Below are positions 33,411-45,888 of a stretch of 64,000 nucleotides of DNA, piece by piece; position 1 is the first letter of the stretch, and each line of letters begins with the position of its first letter. The position numbers and the translations under genes are program-made. Location of the stretch: the NCBI GenBank assembly GCA_025201765.1, contig MU623466.1, positions 1 to 64,000 on the forward strand, given 5' to 3'. The notes beneath the pieces were generated by a model that was not told the DNA's origin, did not search any database, and saw only the letters and a program-made list of their open reading frames with translations. Source of the stretch: Daldinia sp. FL1419 (Eukaryota > Ascomycota > Sordariomycetes > Xylariales > Hypoxylaceae).

Positions 33411-34706
33411 TGAGGGGTCGATGGGTCGAAAAGGAGGACGCCGTCAAAGAGCACTCGAGTAACTGTAGAATAATATCTTATTAGGGTGCGCGTCTTGTCT
33501 TGTTCTTGTCTTGTCGGAGATGGAATGCGGAAGAGGTAAGGTGAGGAGGTAATTGTAACTGATTGGTAGTTAACGCTAATCTTGAAAGGCTAGGCTAACC
33601 TAACCGTTATCCAAGTTGCCTTTAAACCTTGGCAGAAATGAACACTGAAGGCAGAAATGAAGTCAGATGGAAGAGAGGAAAGGAAGTACCTAGGTACACT
33701 AAATCACAAGCCTCGTCAATCTTCTCCTCAATCTTGCCGCAAAAGGGGTTTTAGCAAGTTCAATCCATCAGAACATTTGAATTTGGGTGGGTTCTAGTAC
33801 CTAGGTACTTAACGTGGCGTCAGTATGTAAAATGGCGGAATCACGGACCACTAAGGGGATCTCGCGACGATTCATCGGCGCTATATTTAGGTAAGTACCT
33901 TAGTAGGTATCGTAGGTACATTAGGTACCAATTTCGTAGTCAATCTCGGGTGCCGCACATTATGTACATAATTGGAGATGTCTTATTACTGATGCTTCAT
34001 TCTTGATATTTTATTTAAGATGTCTACCAGCTTAATACTGTTTGAGAAGTTGGAATGAAGTTTAGGAATTAATTCTTACACTTTAAAAATAAATTTCTTA
34101 TATATTTAAGCAATCCTTTAACAGTTTGAATGTATGGTAATTAGGAAATGTCAAAAGGTGAACCAATATCTTAGGTACTTAAAGAGGTACCTACCTACAC
34201 TACATCGTAATATGCGGGCGTGTGCACCTAAATGCGCTACGTACCAGGTTATCGCCTGCTTTTTAACTAGTACCTATCTGTATTGTACCTATATATCTAC
34301 CTATATCCAAGGTGCAGAAGTTCAGAACAAGATCCAATCCAAGTTTATTAAATACTAAGGCACCTAACCTACCTAGGTACATGTATAATCATATGATATC
34401 ACAATTACCTTATATATATGTATGAGTGGGATTTCTTTTACTATTCTTTAGTATTTTAATACATTTCATTAGTACATTAGTAGTAGATGATTACAGCCCC
34501 GATACCGCGGGTCGATGGGGATCTTCATAAGCCACCCGACGTTTCAGCTCATTGGCCAACTTTGCCCTGCAATGCAACCGAAATTCGAGGCTTACTGGGC
34601 CTGCAGTTACATTTTTAAGGGCTAACAAATTACATATTAGTTCGCCTTACCAGCTTATTACTCTTATCTACTCCTTTACTACCTATTTGTACCTAATGCT
34701 ATGGAA

Positions 34707-34722
34707 TATACGGATCCGTATA
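34707..34722. repeat. 16-bp perfect palindrome with CGGATCCG core
   Basis: TATACGGATCCGTATA is a perfect inverted repeat in intergenic DNA. It contains CGG and CCG triplets separated by two bases, an everted/inverted triplet layout used by Zn2Cys6 regulators. A related palindrome lies at 35125. Confidence 0.7.
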
Positions 34723-35124
34723 GGCCATCAAATAAGAAAGGTGCTTGTGGCTTGACTGTACGGCAATTCTGGAGGTTATGACACCGCTAATCTTCCCGAG
34801 TTCTTTCATGCCATATAATCCTGACACGAAATCAGCAAAGGACTTCTTCCAATGGCTAATGGCCCACTAGAAGAGGATAAAGCCGACGACACGTATTATT
34901 GTCATGTCAGCAAGAAGGAAATTCCAAAGGGCACAGTTCTCGGTTTTCATCATGAATACGGCACGTCGCAAGCATACGTAGAATGCAATAGGATAAGCCA
35001 CGTCCCGTAGACTTATGCCACCCAAATTACTAGGTATAACCTATATTATATATTACACAGGTAGGTACCTAAGTTACTTGGGTAACCTGGGCAGATATTT
35101 CGGACTTACGATATTATCCCGCTT

Positions 35125-35146
35125 ACATGTACGGATCCGTACATGT
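35125..35146. repeat. 22-bp perfect palindrome with CGGATCCG core
   Basis: Two 11-base arms meet at GATC; the central 12 bases TACGGATCCGTA are identical to those of the palindrome at 34707. It lies about 570 bp upstream of the F-box-like gene. It could be a protein-binding site; this is inference only. Confidence 0.7.
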
Positions 35147-35711
35147 CCACCAATCTATGTATGGTGAATACATGGGCAACCAAGGTAATACGGTCGGATA
35201 CTCCCCACCCGCTACTGCATATTCCTTAATTTGATAGCTATCATACTGATACTGATATATACCTACCCAGGTAATATATAATTACGCGCGATAAGATCTT
35301 AAAGAGCCATTCGCATCTCGTCGGCCGACGGGATTTCATCAACTCGACTCTAGCACGTTAAGTTCCAAACAATTACTAACTTCAAGTAACTACCTAGACC
35401 CAGAGTAACTTTATCTCAGTTGCCCTCTAAGTAGGTCGGGAGCATTGATATTCAATCGCTCAATGTTCAATCAAACACCTAACTAGGTACGGTACGAATT
35501 CCGATGGGCTACGGGCCAGTTCGGGGAAACCGGAGACCTGACTCGCGTTATCCATCGGTGTTCTTCAAGTCGGACAAGGAACTAGCCTGTAATCGCGTGC
35601 GCAACATTGGAGCAAATAGTTAATCTACAGAATTTACGTGGATGACTTCTAGTTCTTGATATCAAAGTTCCGAGTCCAGAAGTTTCCAGGTCAAGTCTCA
35701 ACGCTTCAAAA

Positions 35712-36539
35712 ATGTTAAAGCGTATGAACTTGCCCCGAAAGACCAGGGCAGCTGCTAGTGCTCCTACTCCTATGCCTCACATCGTCACTATTTCCCGCTG
35801 CCCACCGCTACCACTGGAGATATGGACGCAGGTTATGCGCACACTGGTCTACAGCGAAGAGCTTCCAGAACTTTGGGCCAACTTGCGCCTGCTTTCGCAT
35901 ACACTAAAGGCAGCGCTTGAGACTGCCTTTCTGGATGAGCACTTGTCACGGTTACGCGCATGGTTATATGTGGGCGACCCAAACCCATTGGCCCCGCGCC
36001 GTCTATTGAGCGGAACTGGCAATAACATGAAGCGCGTCATACCTCTGCCTCTGGTGTTATCACGGTTATCGTCCGACCGGCAACGCGCCTACTTCGTATC
36101 GCTGCTACACCGGGACGACCGAACTTTGGAAATGAGCCCGTTATTCGCTGAATGCGGTGACGACACCGTGGTGGCAGAGTGGTTGCGATCTGCTTACGGG
36201 ATCCCGCCACCGGGCGGCCGCGCTACTGAAGCACGGTTGCGATTAACAATTGGCCCGGATTGCGAATGGACACACTGGAAACACCATGTTATCGACAGCG
36301 ATAGATTTGTAGTCGAGTCGCAAAAACTTATTTTGGAAGATGGTTACGGGTGTGAGAGTAAAGAAGAGGACGGGAGCGAGGGGAGAGCAAAGGAAAAAGA
36401 TAAGAAGAGAAAAACCACGTATGCGATTGGGCTTGAAGTTGATCGTACTAAATGTGAAGTCTCTTTTCAATGGACGACGCTGATTAGCTCCTTATTCGCT
36501 AGACCGCGTAGAACATTCGGCGAAGCGTTTCGGAGCTAG
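35712..36539 (+). CDS. F-box-like hypothetical protein
   Basis: Single exon, ATG at 35712, 275 residues. Residues about 30-60 (PPLPLEIWTQVMRTLVY..LWANLRLLSHTLKAALE) have the Leu-Pro start and spacing of a degenerate fungal F-box, which recruits Skp1 to SCF ubiquitin ligases. The remainder has no recognised repeat or substrate-binding domain. A highly charged segment (about 212-232, rich in Glu and Lys) divides the C-terminal region. The tail (YAIGLEVDRTKCEVSFQWTT) reads as ordinary beta structure. No signal peptide or membrane segment is present. The frame is well composed and likely real; the F-box assignment is tentative. Confidence 0.65.
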   Translation: MLKRMNLPRKTRAAASAPTPMPHIVTISRCPPLPLEIWTQVMRTLVYSEELPELWANLRLLSHTLKAALETAFLDEHLSRLRAWLYVGDPNPLAPRRLLSGTGNNMKRVIPLPLVLSRLSSDRQRAYFVSLLHRDDRTLEMSPLFAECGDDTVVAEWLRSAYGIPPPGGRATEARLRLTIGPDCEWTHWKHHVIDSDRFVVESQKLILEDGYGCESKEEDGSEGRAKEKDKKRKTTYAIGLEVDRTKCEVSFQWTTLISSLFARPRRTFGEAFRS

Positions 36540-38979
36540 CTTCCCCTAATGCCCTCCTCTTCCACATAATAATTCGCCATCGACCTATGGAGATAGCTTA
36601 GCAACCTGGTCTTTCGAATAGCCAAAGGAACGAGGATAAAACCCAAGACTTGCCCTTAAGAATGTATATCATGGTATTTTATAGACAGTCATATAAACGC
36701 AGGCCTTACAATTACCTTAGATATTCCTCGAATAATGAACATCGTAGAATCTTATCGCCCAGACAACGAAAGACCAGTATAGATGTCCTACCTGTTATGT
36801 CTATATTAAAGACTTTACAAGTTGGTAGGTACGTAGGTTATTAGCCCGTCTGCTATACGTGGTTCGTGAGAACTACTGTAGACTCTAGCCAAGTTGTATT
36901 TGGGACGTTTGCAATTCCTTCATAAGTCAATGCGAAATAGCAGGGAGTTAGTTTCGTAGCAATAGCCAAATTAATACCTACACAGACGTACCTTAACCGT
37001 AGAAAATCCAGGAAATTCTAAAAGCCCTCCCTATGTTCTCATAGGTAGATTGTCTATGTCGTAAGTTAGCCGTGATCCCAACCATAGATTCCGTAAATCG
37101 CCAACCAAACATCATTGGACGTAGTACATCTTAAATATCGTCTTCTCCCCTACCTCTCTCCGCCGTGTCTCATATTACGATATCGAAGTGTTTTAAATTA
37201 AGATGGGGGTCTAATAAAAACTGCCTCCCCGGTAGGCATGCCCCAGATCAGCGCGAAGTAACTCCCTTTGAAAATACGCGCCGGACCGAGTTCCACATGG
37301 GTATGTTGGTTCTTGCGCATTTATTCAGATGCATTGGCTAATTCTCGGCACACTGGAAAAATATTTCCTGTGCCCCTGGCAGAAGATCTAGTTTGTACAA
37401 TATTAAGACGTAGGTAGGTAACCCGGCGTCAATAGCAGAATTCGGCGCAGCAACACAAAATGGCTACTTCTTTCACCCTTTGATCATCTCAACTCCTGCA
37501 AAATGTAAAGTGGCTAACGTGTTTCGGGGTATATTTCGCACGAGCGGATTACCGCTCACACCTTCATGCGTCCCGTACACCTTAGAGAGATCTTTCTACT
37601 ATACGCTAATTACCAAGAAATAATATATATAGCATCTATAACACTATTTCTTAGAGCTATCCAATATATATTTGGAGATTAGGCATCTTGAAGGCAGAAT
37701 ATACTGTGTTTCTGTTGCCCATCATATCGTACGCATGTGAGATAGCAACCCCGTTGTGAAACCTACGGGATTTTTATATGACGTACGTTGATGGACTGAG
37801 AATATTATAAGAATTAGGCAAGTAAACCGATTGGTCGCCCTCCAACCTCTCGCAAACAGGGTCCTTTAAAATGTAAAAAGTGACTACTTGTCTCCCACGT
37901 TGTGTCATCCATTCATTCGTCCGCTAGATGGTCACGGTACACACCTCAGATACCATGGCCGAAGAGCCCGAAGGAGCTTTAGGAGGTAGCCCTTTGGTAA
38001 ATGCCGCGCCGTAATGCCGGGAAACGTCCTCTTCAGTTTGAATATTCTTCCGGCTGTGCATATCCCTCGCCAGATACAGTTGAGTGAATCCTCCCATAAC
38101 TAGTAGCTGCCGGCACGGACGACTTCATACAAGGTAAGTACTTGATGTTGCGGGGATGGCAACCGAGAACCAGGAGACAGGTGGCAAAGAGAACGATTGG
38201 CCTTGATAGTCGCCTGTACCTTCTCTATATACAAAGCGATTCCTGTAGCATGAGCATCATAGGCGGACAGGTAAACTTACACCGGAGAATTCGCGGGGAA
38301 CTAGCGACATGCAGGACAAGCAGGCTAATCGGTGGGTTAGCTTGCGGGTTCTTTTATGATTTGTGCGTACGGGTGAGTCGGGGTTTGAAAACCCTTGGAT
38401 TCACACGCTGTTGGTGACCACATGCAGATCTATGTAGATATGTATGTGTATATGTACGTATATATGTATGTATGTATGTACATGATGTGAATCCTGCGGT
38501 GAGATGTGAGCCGATTATTGAATAGGCAGGTGTCTTATGTCTTATTGCGTACGCAGCTTGGATAACACCCCTCCTTAAACGTGGATAATATTGAGGTAGC
38601 TCGAGTCGTACTTCCTCCGCTATGGCCTTATGAGGTCGCGGCTTATTCTGAACTGGCGCTTTTTATACATATTTAGACCTGATGGCAGACTTGCTCAGCG
38701 GCGACAATAAAAATGACAGGTGGAATGTGACAGGTTCCTCCTCAACTGCCCGAAACGAGTGCTAGTCTCTCAGCCTAAGTCTCCCACGGTAGGCTCTAAC
38801 TCTCTAGCATTAAGAGGGTAAAATAATCGTAGGTTAGGTTGATAATTTAAAGAGCACAGAAGCCACGAATTGATGCCCCTTTGCTATAAGCTCTTGTTTC
38901 TTCGCTGAGAATATTTCAAACATTATTGCCATCGTAACTCATAGTGTTGAAAACGACTAGGATATTTTATATAGTAGCA
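36540..38979. other. Long intergenic region, no gene supported
   Basis: Frames up to 91 codons (38142-38417) show no family features. A GTAT/ATGT-rich simple tract lies at about 38427-38482. Several short TAGGTA motifs occur. The right end borders the 3' end of the methyltransferase gene. Confidence 0.5.
38427..38482 (+). repeat. TATG/TATATG simple-sequence tract
   Basis: Alternating ATGT, GTAT and TATATG words form an impure tetranucleotide microsatellite, including ATGTATGTATGTATGTAC at about 38463-38480. Confidence 0.7.
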
Positions 38980-40218
38980 TTACGACGTACCCTCTTCGCG
39001 GGGCTTTCTTGCAGTTGTGAACACGCTGGAGTTTCTATTTAGTTGCCGTCGATTTGAATTGTGGTGAAAATGACTTACGCTCTTATGTACGGTCTTATAT
39101 CTCCAGCATAGATTTCTTGCCAGAATGGGGGCATAAGAGCATCATACTGGGCTTTTGTCCATCCGCCCTTCTGGAATAATAAACCGCAGTGATTATTTAG
39201 CGTGCCTGAAAGAAAGTTAGAATGAATTTGTTACGTTACGAATGTTAGATCTAGATAGCATTTTGCGACTTTGGTAAAGGGGGTGGGGGTGATAGAAGGT
39301 GTACACGCACAATAGTCTTCGTTGGTTATCTTATTCACTAGGCTCTGCCGCGTCTTCATTTTCTCATCTTGAGCCCAGCTGCCGAGTGGAAGTATCTCGC
39401 TTCGCTGAACCACCTTCTCGAAATCGATCTCTACCAACCAGTCGGGGACTTGCGGCGACGGGTTGAAATCCATATCGACTTTTTTGTACAAGTCTCGACA
39501 TATCTGCAGAAACTCGGGACACACTTCCGCCTCTGCGAATTTTCCGTCGAAGTCAAAGATATTAAGGGCGATTTCTGTCATCTCGAAAAGTCCTCCTGGT
39601 TTGAGTTTGCTATACACCTGACGAAAAAGCGCCGGCCAGTTCCGAACACCACCGGCCAAGCTCCGTGCGTGGATAAAGTCAAACGTGTTATCCGGGTATT
39701 TCCATGAGTTTTCTACGTCGTCGATCTCGAATTTGACATTCGGCGGGATTCCCCCCCTTCTTTGTATCGGATAGACATCTACACCGGTGATTTGGGCTTG
39801 AGGGTAACGGGCCGCCATTTCTATAGCCCACACGCCAGTGCCGGTGCCTAGATCTAGTATTTGAGCTGTATGAAGGGGCAGCCGTGTCGAAGTCAAAGCC
39901 CCATCCAAACAATGCCTATAGAGTTTGTGTTGAATTTCCATTCTTTCCTGTTCGTCCTTGTCGAACGGCAAGAAGATTTTTCCAGAAGCGTGATAGCGGT
40001 GGCCAAAGGCCTCGATAAATGGCATGTCTTTGAGTCTTGGGTCTACAGCATCGGTATCCGAACTGGAATCGCTGCTGTCGCCCGCAATATGCCTACCCTG
40101 GAAATTTTGGTCATTTAAAAACAAGTAAGTGAATTTTGAAGGAGGGATAAATTTCTTTTACCTCGTGTTGACCCATCGTCCCGGCCTCCTCCTCCTCCTT
40201 TTTCGATGGACGGCTCAT
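38980..40218 (-). CDS. LaeA-like SAM-dependent methyltransferase
   Basis: Four exons (40218-40162, 40097-39311, 39205-39079, 39025-38980) give 338 residues. The small first exon supplies MSRPSKKEEEEAGTMGQHE. The core has the family opening FGHRYHASGKIFLPFDKDEQ, motif I ILDLGTGTGVWAIEMA (SAM-binding GxGxG), the acidic loop ITGVDVYPIQ, and ENSWKYPDNTFDFIHAR. The last two exons are inferred: they turn an abrupt stop into GGWTKAQYDALMPPF and then VFTTARKPREEG, the usual C-terminal ending of this family. Both added introns have good GT..AG signals. LaeA-type enzymes are fungal putative methyltransferases; LaeA itself regulates secondary metabolism, but many paralogues have no known role. There is no biosynthetic gene next to it. 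Confidence 0.85.
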
Positions 40219-43070
40219 GTTCCAAAGTTTTTGTCGACTTAGATCCCCAACTAATTCCTTTCGCGTTTCGTACTTAAGTGATATCTTCTATTGCGTTTGG
40301 GAGTGAGCAGCATGCCGTCTTGATATCTCATAACGCACGTTGGCCTCTTCCCTTCGGGATATCGTCTTAGGTGGTGCAAATGCCGGGAGGATCCACCGCT
40401 TCTACCACAGTCTTGCGTTGGGGTTCCAGCACAGCTTTGTCTACCATTTAGAAGCACTACTCGTCAGCGTTTGTACTGAATTACACGTTAAACTGAACGT
40501 CCAGTGAGCGACGGCATAATTACATCTATCGGCACGCTGAGCCAACACATTCGTCGCCGGTCCTCGGCAAGTCCTGCCTTTGCGCCCCGAAGGTGTCTTG
40601 CGAGCCGATCCACGTCGGCTAAGGCTTGGGTTCAGGTGGTCAGATCTCTGTAACCCCCATCTTTTTCGATTAGGTATATCAAAAGCCGCAAGCTGCTGCA
40701 CCAGGTATTAAACAGCATAGAACCTGAACCTGAACAGGCCCTCCTACATAGGGGAATCCCGGAACGTACATAAAGGCAGCTGATGGATCCCACCTGCGAC
40801 AGGATAATATTGAGAGGTGTAACGAATGCTGCAGTCCGAGTTGTATTTGCAGTGCGTGCTTTGCAGAAAGAGTCCACTCTGGGGAAGAACGGTATGTGGA
40901 TAGGCTAGAACGGTCCGATTCCTACTGGCTCGAGAGCGGGACATGCCTGGTCGAAGCGCATCCTGCGATACTGACAGTTCGGCCCCTTAACTATCCGCGT
41001 GGACTATGATGTCGTTGAGAGAAACGTTCCTAGTATGCGACGGACCACCATATGACACTAGGTTAGGAATGTTGTCGTATCGGACGCCTAACTCACCCAG
41101 TGGACGTGACCGTACGTAGAGAAGTATTGCAACCGCATTGTAACCGCAGGGTGATTTTCTTCGTCTTCTAGACTTTTTTTCTCGAAGCGCGCATGCAGTG
41201 GTTCTATGCCCTTGTCCCTGCAGGGACGTCGACCAGTGAACGGCTTAGGCTTGGTGGCTTACCATGGCCAAACAACCCCCTAATGCAACCTTATGATGTC
41301 CATCGGTGGATAGCGGTGACTAGCATTCTTTGACATCGACTCGACTAATCAGCTAACGGACTGACCCTGCCATTAAAAGCCCCAGTATTTTCAAGCATAT
41401 ATCCTCCATACACTAGTAGTGTATGTACGCTACCTACGCGCGTGTGGGTAGACAGGTATAACTTAATTACTTAATTACCTAACTAACTAGATATTCTAAA
41501 GTGCATAGTAGTTTATGGAGTTGACCCCCAATAGGGTTTTGTTCCAGAAAGGATAATGGTGATGAATCATATTTTCATCGAGGGCCGATCTGTACTATGT
41601 AATAAACTTCCATAATATCCCATTCAGGTTTTGGCCGCCGACACAGATGTTAGACGTAGAGGCTATTCTCTTCATGCGAAATAATATCGCGCTGCAACAT
41701 CGTCGTATATGCCTAGAACGCATGTGCTTCATCTGACCATATGGCCACGTGGATGACACTGACGTCTGCGTGCTTCTACGTACCCTAGGTACTTACCTAA
41801 CCTAGATATATATTGATGAGTTCAAGCTAACGCTTGTAGATGTAGGGCTGATTTTAGCCTCGTGCCTCACGTTGATGGTGTTGGGGAGTGGGGTGTTTAA
41901 GTTCGTAAGATATACATATTATACTTAGAGCGAGCCGGAGCTTATGAGCATTATAAAATGTTTGTGATGTATGTGGTACGGGGGTGTCTTGTGCTTTTGG
42001 CAAAATTCCGACCCACGAACCGCCATCTACAAGTAGCAACCAAAACTCTTTCCTGCATGTAATGATACTATTAAACCATGCAACCGCTTTTACGTGTACT
42101 CCCACCCTTGGAAGCCCTAAGGATCTACGACTAGCTGCGGGAAGGGAAGAGGAGTGTAACCGTAACCGCGCCTGCAAGCACCATGTCCACTACCCTAGCA
42201 CAACAAGATCGTGGACTCGATGCGGCGGATCGATGCAGGCAAGACCGAAAGCAGAAGTAGGCATTTACTTCCAAGACTCGTACTGGACAACGAAGAAAGA
42301 AGGATCAACGAGAGCCTGAGCTAAGAATATGGGCTAAGAGGAGCGCCGGCACCGTCGGCCGAGAATCGTAATTAGATCCGTGAGTATACTCGAGTAACCC
42401 CCCACTTCCTTGCGTTAAGCTGCAAGTATTTCCTTGGAAGAAAAGGACGCCTGCAGATCCTGGCATGATGTTGGGGTCATCAGGGCAAAGGTGTTGGTGA
42501 TGGCGAACATGTCCATCACTCATCCGTCCTCGTCTTGCTCTCCTTAGCCTGCTACGGCGTGGGTAGTTCGCAATTATTGGCCTATGTTCGGACAGCCTTC
42601 CTTCTGCGGCGCGGGCGAATCACGCAACAGTGGAAGATTGCCGATAGGCTTGGAAGACGGGAGAGGGAGAGGGAGTGGGAGTGGGAGAGGCGAGAGTGGG
42701 AGGCGGGAAATGGAGACTTCTTCCCCCCTAAGGTTACTTAATATGTAGTGACCAAAGGGTAGAGTCTACGGCTACATACATAACCGTTCGTACATCTACT
42801 TCCTACCCTAACTTGCGTTCTAAACTTACGTCCAGCCCGCGATCGGCACAAGCAAGTCGTTCTGTTGCTGCGAGATAATCGTACTTTTCTATGTTTTACT
42901 AAATTATATTATAAGGTTTGGCATCCTACACATGCCCTGATACCCTAAACCATTATCTACCTACCTAACCTAACCTTGGCTGACTAGCTCTACATTACAT
43001 CTAAAAGGTGTGGGTTGGCGGTAATAATGACAGGTGTGACATTATATCGTAATAGCCGCGTTAGAATTTT
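40219..43070. other. Long intergenic region, no gene supported
   Basis: Many overlapping frames of 60-115 codons exist on both strands, but composition and the absence of any family pattern argue against coding. A purine-rich tract lies at about 42655-42715 (GGGAGAG/GAGTGG units). A TACACTAGTAGTGTA palindrome is near 41410. TAGGTA-type motifs are scattered. Confidence 0.45.
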
Positions 43071-45392
43071 CTAGTCTACGGCCTTCATGAAGTGATTGGC
43101 CATGAAGACGGCGCTCTTCTGCCCAACGTCCCGCTTTCTGGGCGGGACTTTAGTCCCTATTTTGGTTGGAACGGTAAATCTCGGCTTGCCAAAGGAAGTA
43201 GGAGCGTCAACGGACATTGTTGTCCTCTTCTTTATGGTTTCGTATGAAGGGTCGATAGCACCGTACGCACACTTGCCGCCTTTGAACGCCGCCGTCGCGG
43301 CCGCTTTCCATTGCTCAGTAATATCGGTAACCATAGGCGCCGTCCACCAGAGCCGACAGTCGGATTCTTCGACCACAAATTGTGCGGGAATACCATCATC
43401 GAGATAACTATGGAGGATCTGGTCCTTGACATTTAAGCTGGCTGCCGTACTGCGTTCGGTGACGTATGTAGTATACTTTCCTAGCGTCTCGAGGATGGCG
43501 GAGTCATTCGTGTGTCTTCGGGCCGTGACGGCCTGCAAATAGACGTCTTCGAAGCCGTAGCTCTGCGACCCCTTTACTCCGCCGACGCCCTGAATCAGAC
43601 CTTTCTTGGTCGGTCGTCCACCCATAGCTATACTCTTCACGCCCGCATTGGACCTGAGAAATTCGGCGAATAGAGTGCATGTTGACGCACAGTACCCATC
43701 GAGCAGAAGTACAACGTTTTCGGGTCCGCCGAACGGGCGCGTAAAGTTTCGGCGGCTGCGGTAGCCTGTGATATCGGTGCCAAAGCCGTAAGTGTCGTTG
43801 ATCGTACTTAGTGGGTCGTCAAAGTCCCATTGCATCAGATTCGTGTAAGTGTCACCGCCAAATTCCTGTGGTGCAAATTTATCTTCGTAAGATTTAAACT
43901 TCCCGTTTGTGATGTTGAGATCATATCGCCAATTGAAAACGGACTCGTACGCGTTAATGATATCAGGGGGGGCGGTGTCTGGATCGAAGTCCGCAGAGAT
44001 CTCAGAGAACACTGTAGATACGGCTGCGAATCCAGGGTGCTGTCGCCATCGCCCCAGTCCCTCCTGGACTATATCCGGGAATAACTGTCGGAAACCGTCG
44101 TATCCAAGGAAAATATAACCACCGCCATTGGCCTGTACATCGACGACAAGCTTTTTCTTGCCGGCCTTCACGGCGGCCGCGTAAAAATCCTGAGCGACAC
44201 GCTGAAACTCGACCGGATCTTCGGGCGAAAAAGAAAGCATGACGAGGACGGCGACATCTTCGAAGCCAGGCTGGTCAATGAAGTAGCCAGATATGGAGGA
44301 ATCGCCAGCGACAATGACGGGGCTGGGATATCCTGTGGGGACTGCACTCGTTGCTGTGGGCGTCGCTGTCGCCGAGCTGGCTGTCGTTGTTGCCGAAGTA
44401 GCCTGAGCTTGAGCATTTGCACCGGAGCAGAAAGTCTTAAAGAAGGATGGTCCATCAACGACACCGGCCCAAGAATTCTTTAACCTCGCCAAATTCGGTA
44501 GGTCTAGCACCGTTCCATTTTCAAAGGCAAATGAGGTGATATTGCCGGGGTAGATATACCTATACGATCATCAGTATCCGGAAGATATGGCTGGGTTGTT
44601 TTCATTAACACTATACCTTACGCGACCTCCCGTCTGGAAATACCCTTGGTTCTTGAGCTCGGCTACAAACGCTTTCTCGAAAAACATGGAGTTGTAGGCG
44701 GCATCCGCGTCTTGGTTACCAGCCGCCTGGTTAATCCAATCCTCAATATAAGTAGCGGCGTCGACTCCGTTGATGAGTTTCACCGAGGACGCCGTCTTCG
44801 CGCCGGAAATAACATCGTCATACACTTTGATCACGGGCGCGGATCCGTCAGGGCCCTCTTCGCTAATCGATACCAAGGCGAGCGGTCTCTGCCACTCAAC
44901 GGCACTAGACAAGGCATCCGGATAGACTACGAAGTGGCCGTCGTGCGCTGGTCCGAAGAGTTTATTGTATAAGTCTGATTGCCAAGCGTATTCGTTGGGG
45001 TATTTATTTGCGGTGATATCAGCCTTTACATCATCTATAGTCGCCCAAAGATCCGTGGGAGGATAAGAATAACCGGCTGGCGGATGCTTCTTGAAGGCGG
45101 TATCAGACTGCCACTCGACATACGGCTCCAGCTCATTGATAAATTTGAGGGCACCGTCCTTGTCAATTGGAACCGAATTGAGACATTCGTACGCTATTGA
45201 CGCCTCTACAGTGGGCGTAGGGGTGGTACTAATCTGAGCGGCCCACGAAGCGCTCACAATGGCGCACGGTTCCGTGGAACTTGGGGCTGCTGTTAGGGTT
45301 GCCGTAGTTGTTGTATTTGTACCTCTGTAAGCTATCCTAGAACCACTTGCCAAAGAAGTAAGCCCCATGGCGTTGACAGCGGAGGGCTTCAT
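43071..45392 (-). CDS. Secreted-type S41 family (C-terminal processing-like) serine peptidase
   Basis: Two exons (45392-44617, 44559-43071) with a 57-nt GTATAG..GTATAG intron give 754 residues. The N-terminus (MKPSAVNAMGLTSLASGSRI) is weakly signal-like, followed by a Thr-rich linker. A peptidase-like N-terminal domain (residues about 75-260) includes the GPAHDGHFVVYPD block. After a second Thr/Ala-rich linker (about 305-335) comes the S41 core, with LVVDVQANGGGYIFLGYD (about 396-413) and LLLDGYCASTCTLFAEFL. The latter carries the probable catalytic Ser near residue 551. Fungal S41 proteins of this type include UstP, which processes ribosomal peptide precursors, but most are uncharacterised. 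No precursor peptide or UstYa-type oxidase is next to it, so a general extracellular peptidase is the safer reading. Confidence 0.82.
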
Positions 45393-45842
45393 GGCTGTCG
45401 GGCTACGAACTACTACTTCCTACTTGCCTACTATCTCAACCGCGTGATAGGCGTACGAAGTCGAGAGAAGGTAGGTAGTGATAACATAACAAAGCTCGAC
45501 GCGTAGAAGGTAGGTAGGAACTTATACATACCTAGGTAATCACCCCCGCGCCGCGCACGAGTCTCCAATCTCCAATCTCTTATGGATTTCCTGTTTAGGT
45601 AGGTGACGCGCCTCTCACTTCAACCGATGGGGTAAGATCTTGATTGAGAGATGGAGAAACCAGGGGGTTGTGGTACCACGGCATGAAGCGATCCGTAACT
45701 TGGGGGCTATGCAATCAACTTTTATATCTACGTAAGTTATTACGAAGATGCACAAGCTAATAGCGTATCCAAGGTGAGCACATTATGGAGCGTTATATAA
45801 ACACACGTACGTAAGAGATAAGAAGGTATGCAAGCAGATTGA

Positions 45843-45888
<46 letters not shown>

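Larger units (their letters stand above)
33130..35711. other. Long intergenic region with minisatellite and TAGGTACC motifs
   Basis: Upstream of Rho3 is a tandem array at 33366-33410. Many TAGGTACC-type motifs occur (33690, 33800, 33895, 34175, 34370, 35063 and others). Two perfect palindromes share a CGGATCCG core (34707-34722 and 35125-35146). ATG frames of 60-75 codons have no similarity and are not called. Confidence 0.5.

Noticed and set aside
40250..42741. Several 60-115 codon frames on both strands
   Set aside because: They overlap each other, some begin at non-ATG codons, and none shows family motifs; likely chance frames in GC-balanced intergenic DNA.
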